DNA of 64,000 nucleotides, from the NCBI GenBank assembly GCA_025175895.1, contig CM045991.1:83439174-83503173 (forward strand), in the 5' to 3' direction. The stretch comes from Wurfbainia villosa. Lineage: Eukaryota; Streptophyta; Magnoliopsida; Zingiberales; Zingiberaceae. The notes below the pieces were generated by a model. That model saw nothing but the letters and a program-made list of their open reading frames with translations, was not told the DNA's origin and searched no databases. The position numbers and the translations under genes were made by a program. Below, one piece after another: positions 1-11,680 of this stretch; the stretch's first letter is position 1; each line of letters opens with the position of its first letter.

Positions 1-564
1 CCTCATCTGATCCCAGCCATCCAAACAAGCTAGGGTTTGATGGATATATTAATTGCTTAATTAGGCTGCTCCATCCAACGGCTGAAATTAGTCTAAAATG
101 GATGGATCTGATCTGTCTGAAGGTACAATCACGATCCAATGGTCTGGATGAATGGCCAAGACGTGTAGATCTTAATGTACGGGTCGGATCGCTCCAGATC
201 CAGATGGATGGCTCAGAATCAATCACTTTCCTCGGACAGTCCATAATGCTCAGATCTGAACCCTTGATTTAATTTGCCTTCTAATCTGGATGAAGGGCTC
301 AGATTAAATCATTTTGAAATGTCCATTATGACCCCAGATGAAGCCATATTTGATCCAACTTGAGTCTAGTTCAGTGGCTCATCTCGATCTCCTACAAACA
401 AAGATAAAATTTACATATAAGTCCAAAAATTAGGAGAATTTACAATAAGGTCCAAAAATATATCCAACTCATAAAACATGATAATAATCAATAATAAATC
501 ACTCGAGAGGATAAAAAACAGTGATATTAAGGACCAAAATAATACAACAAAATGGCAGTTATCA
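1..564 (-). repeat. Athila 3' LTR, partial
   Basis: Positions 1-564 align with 18186-18754 with a few substitutions and one 5-bp indel. On the minus strand the LTR opens with TGATAACTG at 564. About 1.5 kb of the LTR lies left of the window. No coding content is seen. Confidence 0.92.
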
Positions 565-580
565 CTTCCCCCACACTTAT
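565..580 (-). other. Athila polypurine tract
   Basis: The minus strand reads AAGTGTGGGGGAAG directly before the LTR start TGATAACTG. This is the expected plus-strand DNA primer for reverse transcription. Confidence 0.85.
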
Positions 581-2023
581 TTTTGCGCATCCCGAGCAAT
601 AATGAAAATAAAGAAATACTAACTCCCTAACTCATTCCCTTAGCAATACCTAGATCAATAATTCAAAGACAGAAAAAATAAGTTACTTAGGATCACCAAA
701 TTCATCAGGATCTAGGGTATTCAAAAGATCCGACTCCTACAACAGTCAACATGTATGATGATTTACAGTCAAATCAAATAGACTAAGCCTGATACAAAAC
801 CTCCCAAAATGGATAAATGCACTGATACTCACATAATAACATAGGAGTGGGGCGCCCTCAAAACAACATGCAATTTTGTACTACCATATGCTTGCTTATC
901 ATCTACTTCTCTACTGCTATCAATACATATCATACATGTATCAAAAGGATTTATCATGAATCAGAATAAGATCAAAAGTAGATTGTAGATAAAGTATGCA
1001 AAGAGAAGTACAAGATAAAGGTACAAATGAATAGGGAACAAGAGAAGAATTGGAGAATTAAACCTGATGAGTTGCTCTGTGAAATGCTCAGTAACCAGCA
1101 ATATGGGAAGAGACTAGGACAATTAGAAACTTTAGAATTGAATTCAGGATCAAATGGCTCTATCTAATACATTGCAATCTCATTTGCTTGCATTACAATT
1201 GCACATTTTTTTCTTTTTTTTTTCAACAAAAGAAACATCGATGGCGCCTTTCTTTTTCTTTTTCTTTTTTTTTTGTGCAGGAAATCAAGTACTAATCACA
1301 GACAAATATATCTCAGGACCAATGACCTCTGAAAACTATTCCTTCCATATCATGTTTCCAACAAAAATAATATAGCTCCTCCCCCACACTTAAAAATTTT
1401 GTCTGTCTCGAACAATACAACCCATCAAAGCATTCCTCCAACATGGAAAACAATAGATATACAAAAGATAATCCACAAAGACACAAAGACAATGGATAGC
1501 AAATGAAGAGATAAGACAAGTAAGACATGGAAGATGGAAGTATCAAGTGGATTAGACAATCAAACCAAGTCAGGAAAAGAATTCAAGAATGAAATCCTTC
1601 ATCATATTCATGCAAGTAAATGTTACTGCAGTTTTGAAAAGATTCAAAGCAAGTTCTAGAGTAACAAGAATCACATGTGTTATCACACAAAAGTGGGTAG
1701 ATGATAAGAATGGCTTGTAACCTCACTAGGTGAATAAACATCAAGCTTAGACTATCAATAAAAAGTTCACCATCATAACAAGTGACTGCATGCAAGTGAA
1801 GTCTTCTATCATACACAAAAATCCATAATTTGATGATCATACTTAACTAATTTTTACCACCTCTGAAATAATACTAAGGCATGCATAGAGAATATTATTC
1901 GACTCAACGAAAACAACTAAACAACCGAGGCAAACAGGCAAATAAACAAACAACCAACACAGATTATTCCGAACATGAAAGGAAGAAAACAAATGTAGTA
2001 AACAAAAAGAACACACTCCCCTT
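581..2023 (-). other. Athila 3' non-coding region between pol and PPT
   Basis: This AT-rich stretch of about 1.4 kb has only short random frames. Some Athila relatives carry an env-like ORF here; none is visible. It contains T-rich runs at 1205-1275 and a second PPT-like motif at 1376-1392 whose flank resembles the true PPT flank. Confidence 0.7.
1376..1392 (-). other. second polypurine-tract-like motif
   Basis: The minus strand reads TAAGTGTGGGGGAGGAG, almost the same as the terminal PPT at 565-580. The bases beyond it (CTCGAACAAT) also match the terminal PPT flank (CCCGAGCAAT), so the motif and its context look duplicated. Confidence 0.5.
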
Positions 2024-2536
2024 TCATGCCGATGAAGAAGCATCCTCAAGGTCCACTTCCTCTACTATAGTTTCTCTTTCCCCTTCGTGAAATATCTTGA
2101 GACGGTGTCCATTCACTCTGTAAGTGTTCCCTGAAGAAAGTTCCTGCACCTCTACAACACCATAGGGAAACACATTAGTCACACAAAAAGGACCGTCCCA
2201 CCTGGATCTCAACTTACCTCCGATTAACCTGAGATGAGACTGGTACAATAAAACTTTGTCGCCAATATGGAACTCCTTCCTCACAAGCCTCTTGTCATGA
2301 AAATTTTTGGTCTTCTCCTTGTAAATGCGGGAGTTCTCATATGCTTCTAACCGTATCTCTTCAAGTTCCTGAAGTTGGAGTTTCCTCTCTCTCCCAGCTT
2401 TGTAAGCCTCCATGTTGCAAGCTTTCACTGCCCAATAAGCTCTGTGCTCAATCTCCACTGAAAAGTGACATGCTTTGCCATAAACCAATCTGTAAGGGGA
2501 AATGCCTATGGGAGTCTTATAGGCAGTCCTGTAGGC
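2024..2536 (-). pseudogene. Athila integrase, C-terminal part
   Basis: This continues the pol frame after an in-frame stop near 2536, where a tryptophan codon of the conserved AYRTAYKTP block reads TGA. It encodes the integrase C-terminal region, including a chromo/GPY-like segment (GDKVLLYQSHLRL, GGKLRSRWDGPF, YRVNGHRLK), and ends at a natural-looking acidic tail. The integrase would insert element cDNA into host DNA. The frame is otherwise open and shares codon phase with the upstream domains, so a single gag-pol polyprotein was once made. Confidence 0.85.
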
Positions 2537-3802
2537 TCACAAAGCGTCCTCCAACCTTTTGCTCCAATCTTTCCTGTCTGGCCCCACTGCCTTCTCCAGT
2601 ATAGATTTGATCTCTCTGTTTGACACTTCGGCCTGCCCATTCGTCTGAGGGTGATAAGGAGTAGAAATCTTATGAAACACCCCATACCTGCTCAACATGG
2701 CTTTCATGTGTCTGTTGCAAAAGTGAGACCCTTGATCGCTGATGATCGCCCTGGGTACCCCAAATCTGCAAAATATGTGAGACCTGACAAAATTCACAAC
2801 AACTGGAGAATCATCAGTCCTGGTGGGGATGGCCTCCACCCATTTGGAAACATAATCAACAGCCAAAAGAATATAAGAAAATCCAAAAGATACAGGAAAA
2901 GGACCCATAAAATCGATACCCCAAACGTCAAAAATCTCACAGAATAACAAAGATTGTTGAGGCATTTCATTTCTATGTCTTATGTTCCCTGTTCGTTGAC
3001 ATCTCTCACAGGCTTTATAGAATTCATAGGCATCATGAAATAAGGTGGGCCAATACAAACCAGACTCTAAAACTTTCCTAGCAGTCCTTTGGGGTCCAAA
3101 ATGCCCCCCACAAGCCAGAGAATGACAAAAAGTAAGTACAGAATGAAACTCATAGTCAGGAACACATCTCCTAATAATCTGATCACTACAAAACTTCCAA
3201 AGGTAAGGATCATCCCATACATAATACTTGGCATCACTTTTCAATTTCTGGACTTGTGCATTAGAAAAAAATGAAGGTACAACACGGGCAACTAAATAGT
3301 TAGCAATATCTGCATACCATGGTGTCTTACCCTGCAAGTGAAAAAGTTGCTCATCTGGGAAAGAATCTGCTATGGGGGTGGAATCTATCTCTGTCACTAT
3401 CCTGCTCAGATGGTCTGCTACCAGGTTCTCCCTCCCGCTCCTATCGCGTATCTCTACGTCGAATTCTTGAAGCAGAAGCATCCATCTAATCAGTCTCGGT
3501 TTTGCATCAGGCTTCTTCAGGAGGAATTTCAAAGCTGCATGATCAGAAAAAATAACTACATGAGAACATAGCAAATAAGATCTGAATTTATCCAAAGAAA
3601 AAACAATAGCTAAAAGCTCTTTTTCTGTGGTGGTGTAGTTGGATTGTGCAGCATCCAATGTCCTCGAGGCATAGCAGATCACATGAGACGCTTTGTCTAC
3701 TCTCTGTGCCAAGACTGCTCCCACCGCGTAGTTCGAGGTATCACATATCAACTCGAATGGAAGAGTCCAATCCGGTGGTCTAAGGATCGGTGCTGATGTC
3801 AA
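2537..3802 (-). pseudogene. Athila RNase H plus integrase core
   Basis: A 421-codon open stretch. The first ~140 residues are the RNase H domain (CDTSNYAVGAVLAQR, TEKELLAIVFSLDKFRSYL, SDHAALKFL, ADHLSRI). Next come the integrase zinc-binding region (CERCQRTGNI) and the DDE core, with GIDFMGPFP (first Asp), ISDQGSHFCN (second Asp) and the PYHPQTNGQAE segment, followed by the region with the catalytic Glu. RNase H removes the RNA template strand and integrase joins cDNA ends to the target. The true start is upstream: a glutamine codon reads TAG near 3815, so the listed Met is only the first one after that stop. Confidence 0.9.
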
Positions 3803-3814
3803 AGCCTGCCTGAG

Positions 3815-4492
3815 CTAGTCAAAAGAGTCCTTGCACCTCTGATCAAATTGGAATTTCACCTCCTTCTGTAGCAAGTTGGTCAGGGGTAGGGCAATCTTGC
3901 TAAAATCTCTGATGAAACGTCTGTAAAAACCTGCATGTCCCAGAAAAGCACGTACTTCCCGCACAGAAGCGGGGTAAGATAGGGAAGATATAGCATGAAT
4001 TTTAGCAGGATCTACTTCAATACCATGCACAGAGATAATATGACCTAAAACTATCCCATGCCCGACCATGAAATGACATTTTTCGAAATTCAAAACCAAA
4101 TCTATATCAATGCATCTCCGTAAAACTCTCGGCAAACTATCCAGACATAAATCAAAAGAAGAACCATACACAGAGAAATCGTCCATAAAAACCTCCATGC
4201 AATGCTCTAATAAATCACCAAAAATACTAACCATACATCGCTGGAATGTCCCAGGAGCGTTGCAGAGTCCGAAAGGCATACGCCGATATGCATACATCCC
4301 AAAAGGGCAAGTAAAGGTGGTCTTCTCCTGATCCTCTGGAGTAATACAGATCTGGAAATACCCAGTGTAACCATCTAGGAAGCAATAGTGTGACTTGCCT
4401 GCTAACCTCTCTAGCATCTGATCAATAAAAGGTAAGGGGTAGTGGTCTTTCCTACTAGCCTGATAAAGCTTCCTGTAGTCTACACAAACTCT
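3815..4492 (-). pseudogene. Athila reverse transcriptase, catalytic part
   Basis: Reverse transcriptase copies element RNA into cDNA. Visible motifs are CFLDGYTGYFQI, PFGMYAYRRMPFGLCNAPGTFQ and the catalytic box FMDDFSVYG, followed by the thumb/connection (KCHFMV, GHIIS, VRAFLGHAGFYRRFI). The FMDD box is typical of Athila-type Ty3/gypsy RT. The frame is open up to a stop at 3815 and shares codon phase with the rest of pol. The first methionine (4417) is internal; the stretch from 4492 to 4418 (VCVDYRKL region) is also RT. Confidence 0.9.
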
Positions 4493-4735
4493 CTAAGAGT
4501 TCTGAACTCTGGTGGGAATCAACTCATTATCTGCATTGGCAATTACTGTAATACCAGACTTCTTCGGAACCACCTGAACAGGACTTACCCATTTGCTGTC
4601 TGAAATAGGATAGATGATGCCAGCCTGTAGAAGTCTTGTCACCTCCTTCTTTACCACATCGAGAATCAGTGGGTTAAGTTGTCGTTGTGGTTGTCTGACT
4701 GGTTTCACATCATCTTCCAAGTGAATTCTGTGCAT
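4493..4735 (-). pseudogene. Athila reverse transcriptase, N-terminal part
   Basis: This encodes the start of the RT domain (MHRIHLEDD, the RQLNP region, VVKKEVTRLLQAGIIYPISDS, WVSPVQVVPKKSG). It ends at a TAG where the family has tryptophan before RVCVDYRKL. It is in the same codon phase as the flanking RT and protease segments, so it is a nonsense break and not a separate gene. Confidence 0.85.
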
Positions 4736-4861
4736 ACAAATCGAAGGACTGATACCCGAAATATCTGCAAGTGTCCACCCAATAGCTTTCCTGTGTTGTC
4801 TCAGAAGATCTACTAATATGTACTCTTGATCTGACTCTAGATCTCGGGCAATAATAACAGG

Positions 4862-5788
4862 TCACTGCTCATCCTTATCCAAATACACATACTTCAAATG
4901 CTCTGGAAGAGGTTTCAATTCAAGCTTCTGTGGTTGCACATCTGATGGAAGTGATTCTTGGGTCGTTGCTTGAAGATCGCAAGTCCCTACACATTCCATG
5001 TCCCTGTCCAAATCAAAGGGCCCACAGATAGGTCCTATCATATCATCAATAATATCAGAATTGATAGATTCACTAAAATCAATACACAAAATAGAAGGTA
5101 TAGAGATATCCAACTGAAAAACCGACTCAGAAATGAAACCCATGCAATCCAGCTCATACTCTAAATCCATGCTAAGAATAGAATGATCTTCCATAGGGTG
5201 CTTCATCGTGTCCAAAATCCTGAACTGAACTACAGTATCTCCTACCTCCATGGAAAGTGTACCTGCATGCACATCAATCTTGGTCTTGGCAGTCTTGAGG
5301 AAAGGTCTGCCCAGAATAAGCGGAGCTCTGCTGCTCTGTGAATCACCCTCCATGTCAAGAATGTAGAAATCTGTAGAAATTATCAGCTCTCTCACCTTAA
5401 CCAACACATCCTCGATCACCCTAGCTGGGTGAGTCTGACTGCGGTTGGCTAACTGAATCACTACACCTGTCGGCTGCAAGGGTCCAATACCTAGTGCACA
5501 AAAACCTGACCTTGGCATCACATTAATGGAACCTCCTAGATCTAGCATAGCATCCTCAAACACATGGCTCCCAATCACACAAGGTATAGTGAACACTCCT
5601 GGATCCTCGCACTTCTGGGGCAAAGGCTGAATAAGTGTTGAAACATTCTTTCCAACTCTGATTAACTCATTTCCTTTCAGCTTCTTCTTATGCACACACA
5701 ATTCTTTCAGAAATTTGGCATACTTGGGAATCTGCTCGATCATCGTCAATAAAGGGACATTAACTTTCACCTTACTGAACAAATCCAC
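4862..5788 (-). pseudogene. Athila aspartic protease region
   Basis: A 308-codon stretch holding the retropepsin-like protease that would cut the gag-pol polyprotein. The active-site loop sits near residue 82 as AMLDLGGSINVMP (family D-[LS]-G). The C-terminal part of the fold reads LILGRPFLKTAKTKID. It is preceded by a helical linker (IPKYAKFLKELC) and followed by an acidic linker to RT. The Met at 5788 is internal; the frame upstream runs back towards gag. A stop at 4862 separates it from RT. Confidence 0.85.
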
Positions 5789-6578
5789 AAGCTTCTGAAA
5801 TTCCCTAGCCTTTTCTTCACTAACCCCCTTCCTATGTCAGATCTTGGCCTCGAGGGAAAGGTAATGGAACCGGCGACTCGATCGTCCGCGCTATGGATCT
5901 GCCTTCTTCTGACCGCTCTGAACTACTCAAATCAAGAATCGATCCTGGATGTGGTCGAAGCACGGGGTCTGAAGTAACTCTACCACTCCGCAGTGTAATC
6001 AAACTAATGTTCCCTTTAGGATTTGGGATGGTCTGAGATGGTAGCTGACTAGATCCCTGTGATTGCAGCTGGTTAATGTTAGATGCAAGCTGGCTAAGCA
6101 GTCTCTCTATGTTCTAAATAGATGCATCCGTCTTCACGAAATCCGCTTGTACTAAAACTACTGCACAAAATCCTTCATCTTTAAATTTGAGCTCGAATCG
6201 AAGACTCAAATTTAATCGGGTCAATGTAAGGTCCGACTGCATCGGTTACTCTGGATAGCTAGGGGTCTTTGAAATGCTGGTCCTGGCTGAAATGGTCGTT
6301 GATAAAATGAATTCCCATACCTCAGATTTGGATGATCTCTTCATCCTAGATTATAAGTGGCAGACATCGGATCATATCTGGAATGTTGTGACTGATATTG
6401 AGGCTGATATTGATGCTGCTGATGCTGATATGGAGGATGATATTGAGGCTGATACTGAGGTCTAAAAGAAAACTGATTTGCCGCCGCTACTATTTCATCT
6501 TGCTGGAGTGAAGGACATGAATCAGAAGGATGCTATGGACTCGAACAAATACCACAAACTCTCATAGGCTGCATAGGC
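5789..6578 (-). pseudogene. Athila gag C-terminal part: zinc knuckle and Gln/Tyr-rich tail
   Basis: In the pol frame, codons starting at 6556 give a CX2C zinc-knuckle start (VCGICSSP), one stop, then HPSDSCP. The next ~50 codons are rich in Gln, Tyr and Pro (6270-6480). This is the nucleocapsid part of gag, which binds element RNA. It is split from the gag N-terminal half by element C, with TSD TAGGC at 6574-6578 and 15638-15642. The acidic plus-strand frame at 6274-6465 is its antisense shadow. A further broken linker leads into protease. Confidence 0.75.
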
Positions 6579-7425
6579 TGTTTGGTGGCCGCATCGGAGG
6601 CTCATTGGCTCCCATGTCCCCGGATTAAAATTTTCACTAATGAAAGAATTAATCCGGATGGGATGAGCTTCCTTAGCACAACCTATTCGTCGTCGTGCTA
6701 ACAACTTGAGTGGTCGCTTGAACAAACTAGTTGTTCAAGCAACACAACTCTTCTAGTTGGTTAGCCGCGGAAGAGACGACGGATGGATCGCCGGTTTTTG
6801 TGTTTGTCTTCGGGGTCCATGATTATACAATATATATTCATACACACACATGCATAATCAAAACAAATAAGAACATGCTCAGATCTGTACATAAAGTTAA
6901 AATAACTTTATACCTCACGATCTTCTACCGTATGTCCTATCCTTCTCGTGGACGACGTGTGGACGAAGATCCTCCACGAGTAGAAGCCTTCTAGATCGCT
7001 TTCTTCTCTACCTTGTCCGCTGCGAACAAAGAGAAGAAACAACAAATACCTTCCTATCTAGAACCGGCCACCAAATTATGGAACTTGGTGCAACCGCCGG
7101 TCAAGGAACAATTGGATGATTCGCCGGCCAACTTCAAGAGGTGTTGCCGCCGGCCACTTTGGAGAATAGGGAGGAGGAAAAGAGCCGGCCACCAATGGGA
7201 GGAGAACCGCCGGCCAAGGAAGAAGGGAAAGACCTCTAGGATGGGCGCCGGCCAAGTGTTGATGGAGGAGGATGGGCGCCGGCAATCAACTTGAAGGAAG
7301 GAGGTTGCCGCCCACTTCTTTGCTCCAAAACCCTAGCCGCCCAATGAACCCTAGCCGCCCACTTGTGGATGAGCCAAACCCTAATTCCAAAACCAATTCA
7401 TTTTTCCGCCCAAGCCTAAGCCCCT

Positions 7426-7434
7426 TATTTATAG
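7426..7434 (-). promoter_or_regulatory. LTR TATA box, element C 3' LTR
   Basis: The minus strand reads CTATAAATA between the tandem array and the U5 side, where a copia LTR promoter is expected. The twin is at 14409-14417. Confidence 0.6.
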
Positions 7435-7452
7435 AATTAGGCTTAAGCCTCC

Positions 7453-7720
7453 TTTAATCTCCACCGTCGGATCTAGGGATTTAATCTCCACCGTCGGATC
7501 TAGGGATTTAATCTCCACCGTCGGATCTAGGGTTTTATCCCAACAGTCAGATCTAGGGTTTAATCCCAACCGCTGGATCTAAGGTTCCATCCCAACCGCT
7601 TGATCTAAGGTTTTATCCCAACCGTCGGATCTAGGGATTTAATCCCAACCGTCGATTCTAGGATTTCATCCTAACCATCGGATCTAGGGATTTAATCCCA
7701 ACCGTTGGTTCTAGGTTTTG
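7453..7720 (-). repeat. 26-27 bp tandem array in the C 3' LTR
   Basis: About ten units share the core CAACCGTCGGATCTAGGG with some decay. The array lies directly upstream of the LTR TATA box in the minus-strand sense, so it could act as U3 enhancer repeats. Similar arrays lie at 14436-14697 (10 units) and 40664-40850 (about 7 units). Confidence 0.88.
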
Positions 7721-8650
7721 TTTTATATTCTTGGATCTAGACTTCATAAGGATTATATTAGGCTACGATAGGGACCATAAGGAGGAGTTGGGTCTTGGCC
7801 ACCCGATGGATCGGAACCACACAAACTTGATCCATCAATGATGTTCCATTCCACTAGAGGATCATCATTGAACTACCTCACCAACCCCCATAAATCAATA
7901 TGGGCTCCATATATTATTTGTACATTAATCTCCCCGTGTTTAAGATATCGAATGTCCGTCAATTAATTGATTTACTGACCATCAATTAATTAACATCTAA
8001 TTCCTCGAGTAGTACCACTCAACCTTATCATCATGTTGACTAAGTCAACCAGCTAGGTTTACATGATGAACCTTATGAGCTCCTCAAGGGGACATCATCA
8101 ACCTAATATATAGGACACGGTTTCCTCCTATAATCAACGGCACACCATGTAAATAATATTATTTCCCAACTTATGCATATTGATTTAATCCATCTAAATC
8201 TCACCCATCGTAAATCAAAGAAATAAACACTAAGTACATGTGCCCGCTATTATATCGGGATTAAGAGCATGTACAACATAATATCCGAGGTCCGATTCAA
8301 TCATGTAGTCAAGATTAAATCAATCACCTCTATGTCGGCCCCGCTAATACACCTAAGTGTATCAGTGTAACTCTATGTTCAAGACAAAACAATACCAAGC
8401 TACACTACAACCATGCCAATGGTTTGTCCAAAACCATCTTGGTTGTGAGCCTCTACTTATATTTTACAAGATACTGATAACATGATCTTCTGTGCCACAC
8501 CAAGCACCATGTTATCTACAATGTAAAATATTAGACAATATGCACACATATATAATGAATATATAAAATGCAAATAATGATCATGTGATTCTTATTTCAA
8601 AATAAAATGTTCATACAAAAAGAGCTAGGCTTTCAGTATACATTCCAACA

Positions 8651-8666
8651 ATCTCCCACTTATACT
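8651..8666 (-). other. Element C polypurine tract
   Basis: The minus strand reads AAGTGGGAGAT directly before the LTR start TGTTGGAATG. Confidence 0.8.
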
Positions 8667-8839
8667 AAAAGACTATGCCGTCATCACTCTGCCATACATC
8701 TGATCCCCATGTCCTCCACATGCCTATCAAATGCTACCGAAGGGCCTTAGTGAATGGATCCGCCATGTTATCCTCCGATGCAATCTTGGCGACAAGAATT
8801 CTCCTCGCTTACGATCTCTCGATGAGGTGGTACTTGCGC

Positions 8840-9241
8840 CTATGTGTTTACTCGCTTTATGGGCTCGTGGTTCCTTCGAGTTTGCAATCGCAAGACCATC
8901 ATTATCACAATAAATTGTGATAGTTCGGGCAAACCAGAATCACATCCAAGTCCATCAAGAAGTTCCCGAGCCATACACCTTCCTTGGTCGCCTCGAGGTC
9001 GCCACATACTCACTTTCCATGGTAGAGTCCGCCACGCATTTCGCTTGACACTCCTCCATACTATGGCTCCACCTCCAAAAGTAAACACAAACCCCGAGGT
9101 AGACTTACTCTTGTCCCTATCCGATTGGAAATCCAATCAGAACCCATGTGGACTAATTGATCCGCCTTAGAAACCAAAGATATAATCCCTAGTCCTTCTG
9201 TACTTCAATATATGCTTTTACCGCAGTCCAATGTCCTCGTC
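8840..9241 (-). pseudogene. Element C RNase H, degraded
   Basis: The piece with SKSTSGFVFTFGGGAIVW is the copia RNase H core. The following stretch, where the family has the acidic STTEAEY motif, is unreadable in frame. Several positions expected as CAG/CTG-containing words look altered or shortened. The flank down to the PPT (8667-8839) holds the expected C-terminus but is also broken. Confidence 0.7.
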
Positions 9242-10612
9242 TCAGATTACTCGATATCTCGCTAACCATGCCCACTGCAGCGTATATCCTGGTCTCGTAC
9301 ATAGCATAGCATACATAAGGCTTCCTATTGCCGAAGCATAAGGAACCGCCTTCATATCCTCTATCTCCTTTGATGTTTTGGGACACATCTCTTTAGATAA
9401 AGGAACTCCATGCCTAAAAGGTAGAAAACCTTTCTTGGAGTTCTGCATGCTAAAACGAGCAAGGATAGTGTCAATGTATGAAGCTTGAGATAAGCACAAC
9501 ATCCTTTTCTTGCGATCCCTTATAACTTTGATCCCAAGGATGTGTCCTACTTCTCCCAAGTCCTTCATATCAAACTGTTTGGACAACCATACCCTTACGT
9601 CTGATAACACATTGATATTATTGCCAACTAACAAAATGTCATCTACGTATAGTACAAGAAACACCACTACGTTTCCGTCACATCTCTTGTATACACAAGC
9701 CTCATCCAGACTTTGAATAAATCCATATGACTGGATTACCTCATCAAAGAGGATGTTCCAAGATCTAGAAGCTTGCTTCAATCCATAAATGGACCGATTA
9801 AGCTTACATACAAGATGCTCTTTGCCTTTAGCAATGAATCCCTCTGGTTGCCGCATATAGATGTTTTCCTCAAGACTTCCGTTAAGGAAAGCTGTCTTGA
9901 CATCCATCTGCCAAATCTCATAATCTATATGAGCAGCTATAGATAAGAGAATCCGGATAGACTTAAGCATAGCTACCGGCGAAAAGGTCTCCTCATAATC
10001 GATACCCTCTTTCTGAGTATACCCTTTCGCAACAAGCCTAGCTTTGAAGGTTTCAACCTTCCCGTCTACTCCTCTCTTTTTCTTGTAGATCCACTTGCAT
10101 CCAATGGTTTTTACACCATCGGGTGGCTCTACTAGCTCCCAGACCTGATTAGAATCCATAGATTCTATCTCTGAATTCATCGCACTTTGCCAAGATACCG
10201 CATCTCTATCTTGGATTGCCTCGTCATATGTCCAGGGATCAGGTTCATGTTCACCAGGGACTAAGTCCGAAGACTCTCCCAAAAACATGAATCTCTCGGG
10301 TTGTCTAACAACCCTCCCACTACGATGAGGTGCCTCCTGTGTATGTTCTGTGACACGCGGTGCAGTGACTTGTGGTGTCTCCTCTTGTACCTGTGGTACT
10401 GAAGTCGGGACTTCCCCTGTCATCTCCTCAAGAACAATCCTACTCGTGGGCTTGTGGTTCATCACATAGTCTTCCTCTAGAAATGCATCTGTACTACGAT
10501 CACCTTCGATCTCTAGGACTATAGAATAAACCACCCGTCGCCCCTTAGGGTAGCCAACAAACAAGTGCACTTGCACGAGATTCCAACTTACAAAGATCTC
10601 CTTCAAAGACAT
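9242..10612 (-). pseudogene. Element C reverse transcriptase (456 codons open)
   Basis: This holds the copia RT. An upstream linker with HRSGRVVRQPERF and VPQVQEETPQ is followed by the RT core WIYKKKRGVDGKVETFKARLVAKGYTQ (read in two parts), DYEETFSPVA, MDVKTAFLNG, YGLKQASRSW and the catalytic box LYVDDILLVG. GSLMYAMLCTRPG leads towards RNase H, after which the frame decays (QWAWLARYRVI). The RT would make cDNA inside virus-like particles. The C-terminus is frameshifted, so no complete polyprotein can be made. Confidence 0.88.
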
Positions 10613-10621
10613 GTCTTTGGA

Positions 10622-11680
10622 CTACCCCAACCGAATATGTCTTAGACTAGGCTTTCGCCACCCACAACTCAGGAGTAGAGGGTACTGACTTAGATGGAAC
10701 CAAGTTCGAATGTGTCTTGCGCTTCGAGCAAACCCCGAACGAATCGTAACTCGTAATAACTCATCATCGATCCGACCATCTCCATAAGAGTCCTGCTCCT
10801 TCGCTCTCGCTACACCATTCTCACTGGGTGTGCGTGCATAATTGGGATTGAATCCCAGCCTCTGATAAGTAACTCCTAAACTCTCCCAAGAGGTACTCGC
10901 CACCACAATCAGATCGTAATGTCTTGATACTTTTACCTTGACGGTTCTCCACATCAGCCTTGAATTCTTTGAACTTGTCAAAGCATTCAGACTTGCGGCA
11001 CATCAAGTAAATGTATCCATACCTTGAATAATCGTCTATAAATGAGACGAAGTATTCAAAGCCACCTCTTGCCTGGATAGACATAGGACCGCACAAATCA
11101 GAATGAACCAATTCTAACACATCTTTGGCTCTATACCCCTTGGCCTTAAAAGGCCTCTTGGTCATTTTACCTTCCAAGCAAGATTCGCAGGTTGGGAGAT
11201 CCTCCACCACTAATGAACCCAAAGGTCCATCAGCTATCAACCTTTGAATTCTACTTAGGTTAATATGACCAAGCCTTAGATGCCAAAGATATGTTTGGTT
11301 CATTTGCGAAGGTTCTTTTCTCTTATTAGATTTAGAAGATGAGTTATTTACTTCTATTTTCATCGTGGAAGTTTTTGGTTCAATAATATATAAATTGCCA
11401 ACCAATGTACCAGAACAGATAATCTCCCTATTCCTTTTTATAACCACCTTGTCATTAAAAGAAACAGAATATCCATCCAAAAATAATTTAGAAACTGAAA
11501 TTAAATTCTTTCTAAAAGTAGGTACATAAAGACAATTTCTCAAAACCAAAAATTTATTCCTATCAAAAGATAAATAAACGTCTTCCACTGCAATAGGCCA
11601 CCTTTCAAGCATTGCCGAAGACTGTGAATCTCTCCTCACCTAGTCGTCTTTTCGAACGCAAAGTATTGCAGACATGATCG
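10622..11680 (-). pseudogene. Element C pre-integrase and integrase, frameshifted
   Basis: The 11639-10821 frame has the pre-integrase zinc domain (LWHLRLGHINLSR, CESCLEGK) and the integrase core start (HSDLCGPM with the first Asp, FIDDYSRYGYIYLM, LRSDCGGEYL with the second Asp). The usual third catalytic segment (PQQNGVAER-like) is broken: the 10981-10622 frame is a shifted remnant. The family usually has RSDRGGEY, so the Cys in RSDCGGEY is another substitution. The same region of element B survives at 18755-19587. Confidence 0.85.

Larger units (their letters stand above)
6579..8650 (-). repeat. Element C 3' LTR
   Basis: A 2072-bp LTR that starts TGTTTGG at the left edge and ends CCAACA at 8650. 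It matches 13562-15637 closely. It holds a TATA box (minus strand CTATAAATA, 7426-7434) and, just upstream in transcription, a 10-unit tandem array (7453-7720). ORF-like frames inside it occur in both LTRs and are not genes. Confidence 0.95.

Noticed and set aside
6274..6465. Asp/Ala-rich plus frame
   Set aside because: It is the antisense of the Gln/Tyr-rich tail of Athila gag.
7013..7294. 93-codon plus-strand frame, repeated at 13996-14277
   Set aside because: It lies inside both LTRs of element C at the same place and matches no family; it is an LTR frame, not a gene.
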